NCBI GenBank assembly: GCA_015063125.1
Contig: SUTB01000006.1
Span: 21,008-85,007 of the forward strand
Origin: Thermoplasmata archaeon
Lineage (GTDB): Archaea; Thermoplasmatota; Thermoplasmata; Methanomassiliicoccales; Methanomethylophilaceae
Reading direction: 5' to 3'
DNA length: 64,000 nucleotides
The notes beneath the pieces were generated by a model. That model saw only the letters and a program-made list of their open reading frames with translations. It did not search any database and was not told the origin of the DNA. This document shows positions 42,801 to 51,567 of this stretch, one piece after another (position 1 is the first letter of the stretch; each line of letters begins with the position of its first letter). A program made the position numbers and the translations under genes.

Positions 42801-43734
42801 GATAGACAGGATAACCCCGGCTGACGATGTGTCGCTGACGGAAGTTCCGATACCTTCTGTACGTTCGGGATGGGTTCTGGTCAAGGTCAAGGCTTTCGGG
42901 ATGAACCATTCCGAGAAGATCCTGAGATTGGGGGAGATCGAAGCCGATTACATTTCCAGACCTGTGATCCCTGGTATCGAGTGCGTAGGCGAGGTAGAGG
43001 ATCCTTCTGATACCGCTCTGAAGAAAGGGGACAAGGTCATCGCGATGATGGGCGGAATGGGACGCAACTTCGATGGCAGCTATGCAGAGTATGCATTGCT
43101 CCCGATACACCACATCTTCAAAGTGGAGACGGACCTTCCGTGGGACGAATTAGCTTCTATCCCCGAAACATATCTTACCGCATGGGGATCTTTGTTCGAT
43201 TGTCTGCAGCTGAAGAAAGGAGAGACCTTACTGATCCGCGGAGCGACCTGCGCTTTAGGATACGCAGCAATCGATATTGCGAAAGCATTGGGGTGCAAGA
43301 TCATAGGGACGACCCATCGTGAAAGCAAACTCGGGCTTCTGAAAGGAATCGACGAAGCGGTCCTAGATGACGGAGATCTGTCTGGTAAAGGCCTGATGGT
43401 TGACAAGGTCTTGGACCTTGTGGGCCCCAAGAGTATTCTGGACTCATTACGTACAGTGAAGAAGGGGGGCATTGTCTGCGATACGGGAATTCTCGGTGGT
43501 GTTTTCGAAATGAACGGTTTTGATCCCATCAAAGACATCCCCAACGGGGTTTATCTCACAGGGTATTTCAGCAACTATCCTACCCAGGAAATGGTAGATA
43601 GCATCTTCCGGTTCATACGTGACTACGAACTTCATCCGACCTATGCTAAGCGTTTTGATTTCATGGACATCCGTGATGCCTGCATAGCATTGGACGAGGG
43701 GAGGACGAACGGAAAGATCGTCGTCGTGAACTGA
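42787..43734 (+). CDS. MDR-family NAD(P)H quinone-oxidoreductase-like enzyme
   Basis: The 315-residue zinc-free medium-chain reductase has the N-terminal GroES-like fold (VLVKVKAFGMNHSEKILRLG, PVIPGIECVGEVED) and the nucleotide-binding Rossmann part (LLIRGATCALGYAAIDIAKA). Zinc ligands are absent. The 14-base overlap with the radical SAM gene means coupled translation, so it may reduce a modified residue (for instance a dehydroamino acid) in the peptide; this is inference. Confidence 0.85.
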   Translation: MRAVKIDRITPADDVSLTEVPIPSVRSGWVLVKVKAFGMNHSEKILRLGEIEADYISRPVIPGIECVGEVEDPSDTALKKGDKVIAMMGGMGRNFDGSYAEYALLPIHHIFKVETDLPWDELASIPETYLTAWGSLFDCLQLKKGETLLIRGATCALGYAAIDIAKALGCKIIGTTHRESKLGLLKGIDEAVLDDGDLSGKGLMVDKVLDLVGPKSILDSLRTVKKGGIVCDTGILGGVFEMNGFDPIKDIPNGVYLTGYFSNYPTQEMVDSIFRFIRDYELHPTYAKRFDFMDIRDACIALDEGRTNGKIVVVN

Positions 43735-43793
43735 TTGAAGCAATGTCGTATGATTTCTGTTAGATAATCATCTTCAAGTGTTTTCTGAAGTCA

Positions 43794-44378
43794 TCATCTT
43801 ATAAGTTTGATGACCTTCGCCGGGACTCCTCCGACCACCGTGTTTGCCGGTACATCCTTGTTCACCACCGCGCCTGCGGCAATCACCGCATTGTCGCCGA
43901 CACTCACTCCGCGCAGTATCGTGGCGTGTGAGCCCACCCATACATTCTTCCCCAGCTTTATCGGGGAGACAAAGTTGTCATGTCTGTTCTCCGGTTCGAG
44001 ACCATGATCTATCGTCGCGAACACTACCTGATGTCCGATGAAACAACCGTCCCCTATGGTTATCCCGCCCTGGTCCTGAAAGCAACATCCTGAGTTGATG
44101 AATACTCCCTTTCCGATGGTAAGGTTCTTCCCGAAATCAGCATAGATAGGAGGGAATAAGCAGAAGTCTTCAGGCACATCTTTCCCGATGAGTTCTGACA
44201 TCAGCCCGCGCAGTTCATCTTCCTCGTGGAATCCGGTGTTGATCCTGGTTGTGACCATCTGCGCTTCCCGTGCATATTTCCTAAGCATGCTCTGTCCGCT
44301 TTCGCTTATCGCAGCTTTTCCTGCATTCAGATCCGCAAGCAACTTTACTAGTTCCGGATCGTTGTTTCTACTGTCCAT
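43794..44378 (-). CDS. Hexapeptide-repeat O-acetyltransferase (maltose/galactoside type)
   Basis: The 194-residue protein has an N-terminal helical cap (about 1-60) and a left-handed beta-helix: FGKNLTIGKGVFINSGCCFQ, TIGDGCFIGHQVVFATIDHG (catalytic His) and GKNVWVGSHATILRGVSVGD. It acetylates a sugar or related hydroxyl from acetyl-CoA. It is convergent with the MDR gene and need not belong to the peptide locus. Confidence 0.88.
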   Translation of the reverse strand: MDSRNNDPELVKLLADLNAGKAAISESGQSMLRKYAREAQMVTTRINTGFHEEDELRGLMSELIGKDVPEDFCLFPPIYADFGKNLTIGKGVFINSGCCFQDQGGITIGDGCFIGHQVVFATIDHGLEPENRHDNFVSPIKLGKNVWVGSHATILRGVSVGDNAVIAAGAVVNKDVPANTVVGGVPAKVIKLIR

Positions 44379-44510
44379 GATGGGGTATCGCTCTGTGCAG
44401 GTTATCTTCTTTTCCAGGCAATTATTATGAAGAAGCAGACTGGGAGCATGGCAAAGTCAAGTGTATTAGACGGACTTAGGTATTAATAATCATAATGTGT
44501 AACAATTTTT

Positions 44511-45362
44511 ATGACAAAAGGAATCTTGGGCTTGATAGCCTGTCCGATGGTAGACGACAATCTGGTCTACAGTATGAACAAGGACAGCGAAGAGAAGAAT
44601 ATAGTGATCATCGACAACGATAACAACACCTCGATCAAGTCCAAACTGACCAATGCAAACATCCCATTCTCGATCGTCGTCTGGAACGACATTCTTTCCC
44701 GCAACTACAAGCTGGATGGAGACAGATACACCATCCTGATCTATATGACCAACCTAGGTCTGCATGCGGAACCGGAAAGGCTGAAATCCACAGTCGAGAA
44801 CCTTGCCACCGAGATGCAGCCGTTCGTAGACGCCATCGGATTCTATCTCGGCACATGCGGCAATTATGAATGGAGCCCGGCCAGATGGTGCAAGGAGAAG
44901 GGATTCAAGCCGTCCGCCACATTCCACGATTGCAACGGCTGCCTTTGTCACGACTGCGTAGGTATAAACATCGCGGGTGGTCCGAAATACAACGAGATGC
45001 AGAAGAAGTATGTGGGTCACTTCTATGCATTCCCCGCCATGGCCTCGAACTGGGATGAATTCAATGCTGCTGATTCCAGCAATTCCGCCGCAAGCGAGGA
45101 ATCCCTCACTCCGGAGATGAGGGAGGTGTTGGGCATCGAACCAGGGCATGACGGATACATGAGGTGGATGTTCAGCCTCGGAGGATACGAGTACATCCTG
45201 AAGATCGATACCGGCCTGGGAGATCAGGAGCAGTACGAGAAGGATCTCCAGAAGGTCTCAGAGAGGATGCGCCTCAAGATCAAGATTCCGGAAGAGAATT
45301 GGGCAGACCTCCAGCCGACGAACGATCTCTACAACGAATGCAAATCCTTCCTGCAGGAGTGA
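44511..45362 (+). CDS. DUF1638-like protein
   Basis: The 283-residue protein starts MTKGILGLIACPMVDDNLVY and has the DUF1638 features: TILIYMTNLGLHAEPERL, IGFYLGTCGNYEW, and a Cys-rich DCNGCLCHDCVGINIAGGPK followed by GHFYAFPAMASNWDEF. DUF1638 proteins accompany methylamine and corrinoid genes in methanogens, and their role is unproved. The cysteines could bind a metal or corrinoid. It is followed after four bases by an Rrf2 regulator. Confidence 0.65.
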   Translation: MTKGILGLIACPMVDDNLVYSMNKDSEEKNIVIIDNDNNTSIKSKLTNANIPFSIVVWNDILSRNYKLDGDRYTILIYMTNLGLHAEPERLKSTVENLATEMQPFVDAIGFYLGTCGNYEWSPARWCKEKGFKPSATFHDCNGCLCHDCVGINIAGGPKYNEMQKKYVGHFYAFPAMASNWDEFNAADSSNSAASEESLTPEMREVLGIEPGHDGYMRWMFSLGGYEYILKIDTGLGDQEQYEKDLQKVSERMRLKIKIPEENWADLQPTNDLYNECKSFLQE

Positions 45363-45366
45363 TGTC

Positions 45367-45846
45367 ATGCACGTGGATTCTGAGTTTACGGTCGGGATAC
45401 ATGTCCTGGCCTGTTATGGGATATTGGCTGATTCAGGAATCACCAGCAGGGAACTCGGGCTCAGCATCGGATGCAACTCGGCGATCGTGCGCAAGGTCAT
45501 GGCCAAACTCAACAGAGCAGGGCTTCTGAAGTCGGGGATGGGCAGGGCGCAGACCGTGCTTGGAAGGCCTGCGGAGAGCATCACGTTGAAGGACGTGCTT
45601 TTAGCTACCGAGGAGGAATCAGCGAGCGATGTGTTCAACATGTATCCTGCAGTGGAGAAGTGCCCTCTGAGCCGTGATCTGCGTAAGGTGCTGATGCCGC
45701 ACTTCCAGTCAGCCTTTGATGCCATGCTGGGGGAATTGTCACATGTGACGATAGCAGACATCATGTCCGAATTTCCCGAGGATAAAAGCGAGTATCCCAT
45801 CTTCGTGTTGAAACAACAGGAGTTGAACCGCAGAGAAAACGCTTAA
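45367..45846 (+). CDS. Rrf2-family transcriptional regulator
   Basis: The 159-residue protein begins with the Rrf2 winged helix: DSEFTVGIHVLACYGI, SGITSRELGLSIGCNSAIVR, KVMAKLNRAGLLKSGMGRAQ and TLKDVLLATEE. A single Cys in the sensor part (AVEKCPLSRDL) replaces the three-Cys Fe-S set of IscR, so it probably senses something else. Coupled to the DUF1638 gene. Confidence 0.85.
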   Translation: MHVDSEFTVGIHVLACYGILADSGITSRELGLSIGCNSAIVRKVMAKLNRAGLLKSGMGRAQTVLGRPAESITLKDVLLATEEESASDVFNMYPAVEKCPLSRDLRKVLMPHFQSAFDAMLGELSHVTIADIMSEFPEDKSEYPIFVLKQQELNRRENA

Positions 45847-45972
45847 GCGAACAATGAGGGTTGAGCAGCACAGACGATGCGGATAGTTCCTAGGGACCCA
45901 TTTCATACCCAACATCATGATCAGAATGCATTTGCACTCTTGACAGAGGGCTGAGGTACTAAAAACTCAAAA

Positions 45973-46031
45973 CAATAGAATTTTTTGAGAAGATCTGGCT
46001 GAACAAGTGGCGGGCCTGAAGGGGCTCGAAC
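45973..46031. repeat. Attachment-site repeat with tRNA-Lys 3' end (distal)
   Basis: This 59-base stretch matches 54180-54239, with one gap and a handful of mismatches. It begins CAATAGAATTTTTT and includes TGGCGGGCCTGAAGGG, the complement of the 3' end of the tRNA-Lys gene. It cannot encode a tRNA because the anticodon and D arms are missing. It is read as the remnant attachment site left by integration. Confidence 0.7.
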
Positions 46032-46121
46032 GTAAGTGCTGCCAGCATATGCTTTGAAAGAGTCTATTGGGTACCCTTTTTCCTCGGATAGAATGCTCGC
46101 AGTCACCCCGCGAAGACTTAT

Positions 46122-47342
46122 TTGATAACGAATCCACCTGTCTCAGAGGCGGCTACGTTCGATGCCCGTTTGGGAAGCATCAGGACATCAACTCTTGGTA
46201 ACGTCCTCAAGAGTATTCCTAAGCCCAACTTCCGCACCGATAAATCCGGCGATTGGACCCACGAGTCTCAGGAACTCATGTTCGAACTCGTGGAGGAAGA
46301 CCTATCCATGTTGGATCCTGAGCTGCAGGCCGAATTCCTGGATTGGGTGGAATCCTCTGATTACAACAAATTCAGGAACAAGGAATCGGGCGAATTCGTC
46401 TACGCTTTGGTGGCCAAAAGGGGCAACGTCCCCTATGCGGTCAGGAAGATGAAGAAAAGGGATGCCTTGGTAGACGCCCTGGACGGCAAGGCGTTCGATC
46501 ATCCCATTCCCGGTTCCCATGACAAGAGGATGACGAGGCTACTACTGATCACACCTACATTCGCACAGTATCTTCTTTCCATGGAGGAGGCGTGGGCATC
46601 GTTGCGTTCGACCCCCATCGAGGGATCGAAAACACCTTTCAATCTTTTGAACAAGCTGAATGCGAACATCACCAAGATCTTCGGAAAGCACGGGACCCTG
46701 ATCGCCAAGGAAGCGCAGGCCAACGGGTATCCCGCCCCTCACATCATCGTCGTTCTTGACAGACCGGTAATGGTCAAGCGCCATGTCGGGAAGGACGGCC
46801 GCATATCCTGGAGGCTGTGCGACTCCCGTATCCTCAACAGGATCGGCAAGGGGGATATGATGAGGAAGCTCTGCAGGGGCAGCTACAGGGATGCCATCGC
46901 GAAGAATCCCATCTGGAAATACGGTTTCATCGATTTCGAGGGCATCGTAACAGAAGAAGGCTCCAAATCCGGGAGGGATGCCCTGATGTATCCCTTCAAG
47001 TATCTGGTCAAGTGCCTCACGGAGGACGGGTCCAGTTCCATCAAGGATCTGAAGGACATATCCTCGGTGAAGGACAAGAGCCTCCGTACCATGCTGTTCA
47101 CACACCTGGGCAACAAATGCTTCAGGACGAGGGACATCTCCTCCGGGAAGGGATTCAAGGATCGTGTCGGGATGCTCCCGGAGAAGAAGTCCGATGAGCC
47201 CAGCCAGTGGAAGCGCATAAAGACCATCACGGGATACGAATACAATTTCATAAAGGCCTTCGAGGAACAGAAGGCGGTTGGCAGGATGACCGATGTCCTC
47301 AGGCAGCAGAACGGGGAGATCACTCGACAGGAGGTCACATGA
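46122..47342 (+). CDS. Putative rolling-circle replication initiator (HUH-like Rep)
   Basis: The 406 residues contain segments in the order of HUH Rep proteins: RLLLITPTFAQYL resembling motif 1 (FLTLT), YPAPHIIVVLD at the HUH position (only the first His kept), and MYPFKYLVKCL, which fits the catalytic Tyr-x2-Lys-Tyr motif 3. Rep proteins nick the plus origin through the tyrosine. The second HUH residue is missing, so activity is uncertain. The start is unclear: TTG 46122 is the first available and no Shine-Dalgarno motif is seen. It overlaps the next gene as ATGA. Confidence 0.55.
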   Translation: MITNPPVSEAATFDARLGSIRTSTLGNVLKSIPKPNFRTDKSGDWTHESQELMFELVEEDLSMLDPELQAEFLDWVESSDYNKFRNKESGEFVYALVAKRGNVPYAVRKMKKRDALVDALDGKAFDHPIPGSHDKRMTRLLLITPTFAQYLLSMEEAWASLRSTPIEGSKTPFNLLNKLNANITKIFGKHGTLIAKEAQANGYPAPHIIVVLDRPVMVKRHVGKDGRISWRLCDSRILNRIGKGDMMRKLCRGSYRDAIAKNPIWKYGFIDFEGIVTEEGSKSGRDALMYPFKYLVKCLTEDGSSSIKDLKDISSVKDKSLRTMLFTHLGNKCFRTRDISSGKGFKDRVGMLPEKKSDEPSQWKRIKTITGYEYNFIKAFEEQKAVGRMTDVLRQQNGEITRQEVT

Positions 47343-48217
47343 GCAGGTATCCGTTCTCGGATGGTATCGATGATTACGTCGGATCATTGAATGCGACGGA
47401 AGAATCCAAGGATTCCGCCAGGCGTCGCCTCGGCAATCTCGGGAGGGTGTTTCATCAGCTGAAGACGGAGCACAAGATCCCCTCGGACAATCCTTCCAGG
47501 ATAACTGTGGACGATGTCAGGGCATTCATCGAAAGACGCAGATCCGACGGAGTGTCGGCCAGCACTGTCAGGAGGGACCTCCAGTATCTCGACGGTTATC
47601 TGGCCTTCCATGACAACGATGCGGCGGAGCTCATCCTCACGGAGGAATACGATCGTTCGGAGGATTCATCGAAGGTGGCATTGGACAGGCTCCTTAGGAT
47701 AATCTCCGCACCTGAGAAGCTTCCCAACGATCTCCTGAGAGCTTTCTCGTTCGTGATACTAGTCATAGTCCTCGGTACGACCCCCGACCGTATCCGCAGG
47801 TCTGTTCTGATCCACGGTCTGGCCAGCCAGAGCATCATGGATTACAATCTGGAATTCATAGGCGCCGACAACACATTGTGCAACATCAAGCTGGATTTCA
47901 GGAGATTGCCTATAATCGAGAGATACATCAAGCATCTGGTCTACAGGAATCAGCTGTCAACAAGAACGCCTATGTTCCCTTCCAAGGATCCTCTTTTCAG
48001 ATTCATAAGTCCAGATGATATGCACAGGTTCAAGCAGATTGTCGAGAAGAACATCGATGCAGGATTCGATTATCGCATCTGTCAGCGTCTGTTCAGGGAG
48101 AGGGAGTCATCCGACGATCCGGAGCATCACGACCAATCTCCGAGGAACCATGTGCCGGACATCCATTATCACTATCCGAAGAAAGGGGTACTCGGAAGGA
48201 TCAGGGACATCTTCTGA
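47339..48217 (+). CDS. Catalytically degenerate tyrosine recombinase-like protein (copy B)
   Basis: The 292-residue protein starts MSRYPFSDGIDDYVGSLNAT, like MGRYPFTECLDEYL of the integrase at 53124, and keeps its core-binding domain (VDDVRAFIERRRSDGVSAST). The catalytic Arg box is LGTTPDRIRRS instead of GLRPKEL, FDYRICQRLF remains of the RKCRRTF box, and the MGH and Tyr boxes are gone; the tail is basic and His-rich. It is coupled to the Rep-like gene (AGGAGGTCAC then ATGA overlap). It probably binds DNA without cutting. Copy A is at 39656. Confidence 0.7.
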   Translation: MSRYPFSDGIDDYVGSLNATEESKDSARRRLGNLGRVFHQLKTEHKIPSDNPSRITVDDVRAFIERRRSDGVSASTVRRDLQYLDGYLAFHDNDAAELILTEEYDRSEDSSKVALDRLLRIISAPEKLPNDLLRAFSFVILVIVLGTTPDRIRRSVLIHGLASQSIMDYNLEFIGADNTLCNIKLDFRRLPIIERYIKHLVYRNQLSTRTPMFPSKDPLFRFISPDDMHRFKQIVEKNIDAGFDYRICQRLFRERESSDDPEHHDQSPRNHVPDIHYHYPKKGVLGRIRDIF

Positions 48218-48253
48218 CCATCGCCCGTACAGGGTCAGTATCATCTTAATCGG

Positions 48254-48463
48254 TGGCTGCGCCCAGCGCACCCTGCTCGACGGCCCTCGGGCCGCGAGCG
48301 GGGGCGCGGGCCAGCCATAAGCGGGGGTTTCGATGAATATGAAGAATGGAGGGTCGGGCGCCGTAGGCTCTTCCGAGGCGCCAGCCCGACCCGGGACGAA
48401 TCGCGCGAGCGCAGCGAAGCGGGATTCGGACCACGACTTGATAGAGATGACCTGAGTTAAAAC
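48254..48463 (+). ncRNA. Structured element B (three hairpins plus conserved tail)
   Basis: Stem 1 is a long hairpin (48254-48317), outer TGGCTG/CAGCCA, with GCTCG/CGAGC and CGGCCC-TC-GGGCCG inside. Stem 2 is GGGTCGGGC/GCCCGACCC (48351-48392) with an inner GCGCC/GGCGC. Stem 3 is CGAATC/GATTCG (48397-48428). The tail is at 48436-48463. Order and spacing equal those of element A, with base changes in stem 1 that keep pairing. It starts 37 bases after the dead-recombinase stop, so it would be the 3' end of that mRNA or an origin-like DNA fold. Confidence 0.62.
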
Positions 48464-48921
48464 TTTGAAAAAAGAATGCGCTAGCTTGATCATAATAGAA
48501 TGAAGTTTGACGAAAGGTCATCGAATCTCAGATTCCGAATGATTCAGAAACCTGTGCTAAAGCCTTATGATATCGGCAATCAACACTGATTGTCCCCTGA
48601 TCATCGATGGATGCTCCCGTTCATCGTCAACATCTGCTAAGTCCTGTCGATTCTTTAACCAGGGATATCGGACCTGTTATCTCGCGAATAGAAAAAAGAG
48701 TGTCTGATCAACGTTCTGCTAAGTTCGACTAAGCGTCCCAACAACCGCATTTTCATGATGCGTTCGTCAATTCATAGATAAAATCTTCCAAGGTTGGAGC
48801 CTTTCCTATCCTGTTTCAGACGATTTCGCTGCCCCATCTCCTCAGTCTTCTGGCATTCTGTTCATTGAACGCCGTTCGACAGATGCATTGATATAGTGCT
48901 TCTGCATGAATAATTTGAAGA
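48464..48921. other. Intergenic stretch without recognised genes
   Basis: About 460 bases of lower GC than the flanks contain no open frame with coding character, no tRNA and no strong hairpin. It must hold the promoter of the surface protein gene; AT-rich blocks near 48880-48915 are candidates but no clear TATA box stands out. Confidence 0.5.
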
Positions 48922-51456
48922 GTGACAATATGTCTTTATCTAGACTTAAAACCAAAACCTGTAACAGGAGGGGGGGGGGGGCAAGCCCCTCCCAAGACCC
49001 TGCTGCTCGCAGCCGCAGTGATCCTGGCGGCAGCATTCGTTCTTGTAAACTTCGAAGATAACGCATTGGGTGCGGCTTCAGACGATAGCGGAAATTGCGG
49101 AGACGCAGTCACATACGTCTTCACAGGCTCTACCGATGCACTTGTCATATCAGGTTCCGGTGCAATGAAGGATTATGAACATGAAGGAAATGCACCCTGG
49201 TACAACTATATGGAAGATATAACCAGCGTCACGATAGAGTCCGGCGTGACGACCATCGGCAGTAATGCGTTCCTCGGCTGTACCTCCCTCACCTCCGTCA
49301 CCATCCCGTCCAGCGTGATGACCATCGGCGACTATGCGTTCAGTTACTGTACCTCCCTCGCCTCCGTCGCCATCCCGTCCAGCGTGACGTCCATCGGCGA
49401 GGGTGCGTTCAGCAGCTGTACCTCCCTCGCCTCCGTCACCATCCCGTCCAGCGTGATGACCATCGGCGACTATGCGTTCAGTTACTGTACCTCCCTGACA
49501 GAATTCTTAGTCAGCAGCGGCAATCCTAACTTCTCATCCGGTGACGGTGTGCTATACGATAAGGACAAGACCACCTTGATCGCGTATCCCGTAGGAAAGA
49601 CTGAATCATCATTCGAGATCCCGTCCAGCGTGACGACCATCGGCGGCTTTGCGTTCGGCGGCTGTACCTCCCTCGCCTCCGTCGCCATCCCGTCCAGCGT
49701 GACGACCATCGGCGAGGGTGCGTTCAGCGACTGTACCTCCCTCGCCTCCGTCGCCATCGGAGACGGCGTGACGACCATCGGCAATAATGCGTTCAGTTAC
49801 TGTACCTCCCTCGCCTCCGTCGCCATCCCGTCCAGCGTGACGTCCATCGGCGGCTTTGCGTTCTACGAGTGTACCTCCCTCGCCTCCGTCGCCATCCCGT
49901 CCAGCGTGACGACCATCGGCGACTATGCGTTCAGTTACTGTACCTCCCTCGCCTCCGTCGCCATCGGAGACGGCGTGACGACCATCGGCGACTATGCGTT
50001 CGACTCGATTACATTCAAAGATGAGAATGGTAATACCATAGCTGTCACTGCAAACAATTTGAAAGGCAAAGAATTCATCGGAACCGGCGCTAGCACTGAT
50101 TTAGAGCTCAAAACAGGCAAAATGATCGTGATAACCTTCTACACCCAGGGAGGAATCCCCGATGGATACGTGCAGCATGTAGACGACTCCTCGAAGACGC
50201 TTCTTTCGTTCCCTCAGCCTACCATGGAGGGATATTCACTCTCCGGTTGGTTCACCGATTCGGAGGGCGGCGAAGAAGTCACCGATCAAACAGTGTTCAA
50301 CTATGACAGTACCATCTTTGCCCATTGGACCCCTGAACAGTATACCGTGACCGGCAACATCACGAAAGGATCCATCGATGTGACCTCCGCGACATACCAT
50401 GAGGCTTTGGAAATCGAGATAACAGCAAATGCCGGGCATTCCCTGCCGGAATCCGTCACCATGACGATGGGAGGGGCCTCCTTCACAAACTTCACGTACA
50501 GCGACGGGACCGTTTCCATATAGGCGGATGTCATCGACGGCGACCTAACCGTCACCGCAACATGTGCAGAATGGCAGCTGACCGTTACTTTCGACAGCAA
50601 CGGAGGACAGGGGACCATGGCCGAACAGGTCATCAAGTACTCCGACTCCGACCGCAAGCTCGATAAGAATGACTTCACCAAGGAAGGATACTCATTCTCC
50701 GGATGGAAGGACGACTCAGGCGCTGACTACTCGGACGAGCAGGACGTATCTGCTCTGATAATCTCGCCCACATCCGCTCTCAGCCTGAAGGCCGTCTGGG
50801 AATCGGAGCCCGGACCCACGCCTCCCGGACCAACCCCCAAGCCCACGCCCCCCACCATCACCTACAACGTGACCTTCGAGGCGTCCGCAGGAGGAAAGGT
50901 CTCGCAGAGAAGCGTGACTGTTCCCCTGAACTCCAAGATCACAGCGGATGGATCCGCCATCAGGATCGGATCAGGAAGCGGCATGAAGGTAATCAAAGCG
51001 ATCCCCGACGACGGATACGCCTTCGACTCCTGGTTCGTGACCGGGGGCAACGTACTGTCCGACATGACCGTGAAGGTCACCTTCAAGAAGGTCACCCTCT
51101 CGGAGGTATCCGTCTACTCGTCATCCCTGAAGAGGACGTACAGCGAAGGGGACACCTTCGACCCCTCCGGATTGGTCCTGAAGCTGGTCTACACCGACCA
51201 GTCCTTCAGCCTACTGGAGTACAAGGGCAACGAGTCCAAGTTCTCCTTCAGCCCGTCCCTGACGACCCAGCTGAAGTCCTCGGACAAGACCGTGACCATA
51301 ACCTTCGAGGGAAAGAACACCTCTCAGGCCATAACGGTCGGCGGAAGCCAATCCATCGGCGGCTTCGATGACGTGATCATCTATATCGTCATCGCGATAG
51401 CGATCATCGCCGTCATAGCCGTCATAGTGATCCTCGTCAGAGGAAAGAGTGCCTGA
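48922..51456 (+). CDS. BspA-like leucine-rich-repeat surface protein (poly-G tract, in-frame TAG)
   Basis: The body encodes a signal segment (KTLLLAAAVILAAAFVLVNF), then 10-11 BspA-type LRR units of 23 residues (SVAIPSSVTTIGDYAFSYCT), two InlB-type B repeats (GYSLSGWFTDSEGGEE; GYSFSGWKDDSGADYS), a Pro-rich hinge (PGPTPPGPTPKPTPP), an Ig-like domain and a C-terminal membrane anchor (VIIYIVIAIAIIAVIAVIVI). It is a surface adhesin-type protein. Two switches interrupt it: a G12 run at 48970-48981 and one TAG at 50521. The best start, ATG 48929 (GAGTGA upstream, basic MSLSRLKTKTCNRR), is out of frame with the body at G12 and in frame at G10 or G13; GTG 48922 is in frame now but weaker. With the TAG read through, the protein is about 844 residues. 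Confidence 0.75.
48970..48981 (+). repeat. Homopolymer of 12 G at the signal peptide
   Basis: Twelve consecutive G lie 12-14 codons after the likely start. Such tracts change length by slippage. Length modulo three decides whether the ATG at 48929 reads into the surface protein or stops after about 42 codons. Confidence 0.85.
49219..50004 (+). repeat. LRR-coding DNA repeats, 69-base period
   Basis: Near-identical 69-base units (shared core CTCGCCTCCGTCGCCATCCC) repeat about ten times, broken once at about 49500-49617 by a non-repeat insert. Identity at synonymous positions is high, which points to recent duplication or gene conversion. Confidence 0.85.
50521..50523 (+). other. In-frame TAG within the surface protein, possible pyrrolysine codon
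   Basis: The frame continues without stop for 310 codons on both protein-domain and codon-usage grounds: the B-repeat before it (TYSDGTVSI) flows into ADVIDGDLTVTATC after it. The C-terminal membrane anchor is only made if the TAG is decoded. None of the other stops in this window that I checked is TAG. A nonsense mutation remains possible. Confidence 0.6.
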
Positions 51457-51474
51457 AACCCCTTAAGAAACATG

Positions 51475-51508
51475 TCGGGGGAGATGCCCGAGTAGGGCAT
51501 CGCCCCCG
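51475..51508 (+). terminator. Terminator after the surface protein gene
   Basis: CGGGGG/CCCCCG outer and GATGCCC/GGGCATC inner stems make a long hairpin 19 bases after the stop, followed by CTCCTTT. Confidence 0.75.
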
Positions 51509-51567
51509 GCTCCTTTAATCCGGATGAATGGAAGATTCGGGGCTCCCTCTGGGGTCAGGATGATGCT

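Noticed and set aside
46008..46031. Second tRNA-Lys gene
   Set aside because: Only the acceptor and part of the T arm are present with mismatches; it is an attachment-site remnant.
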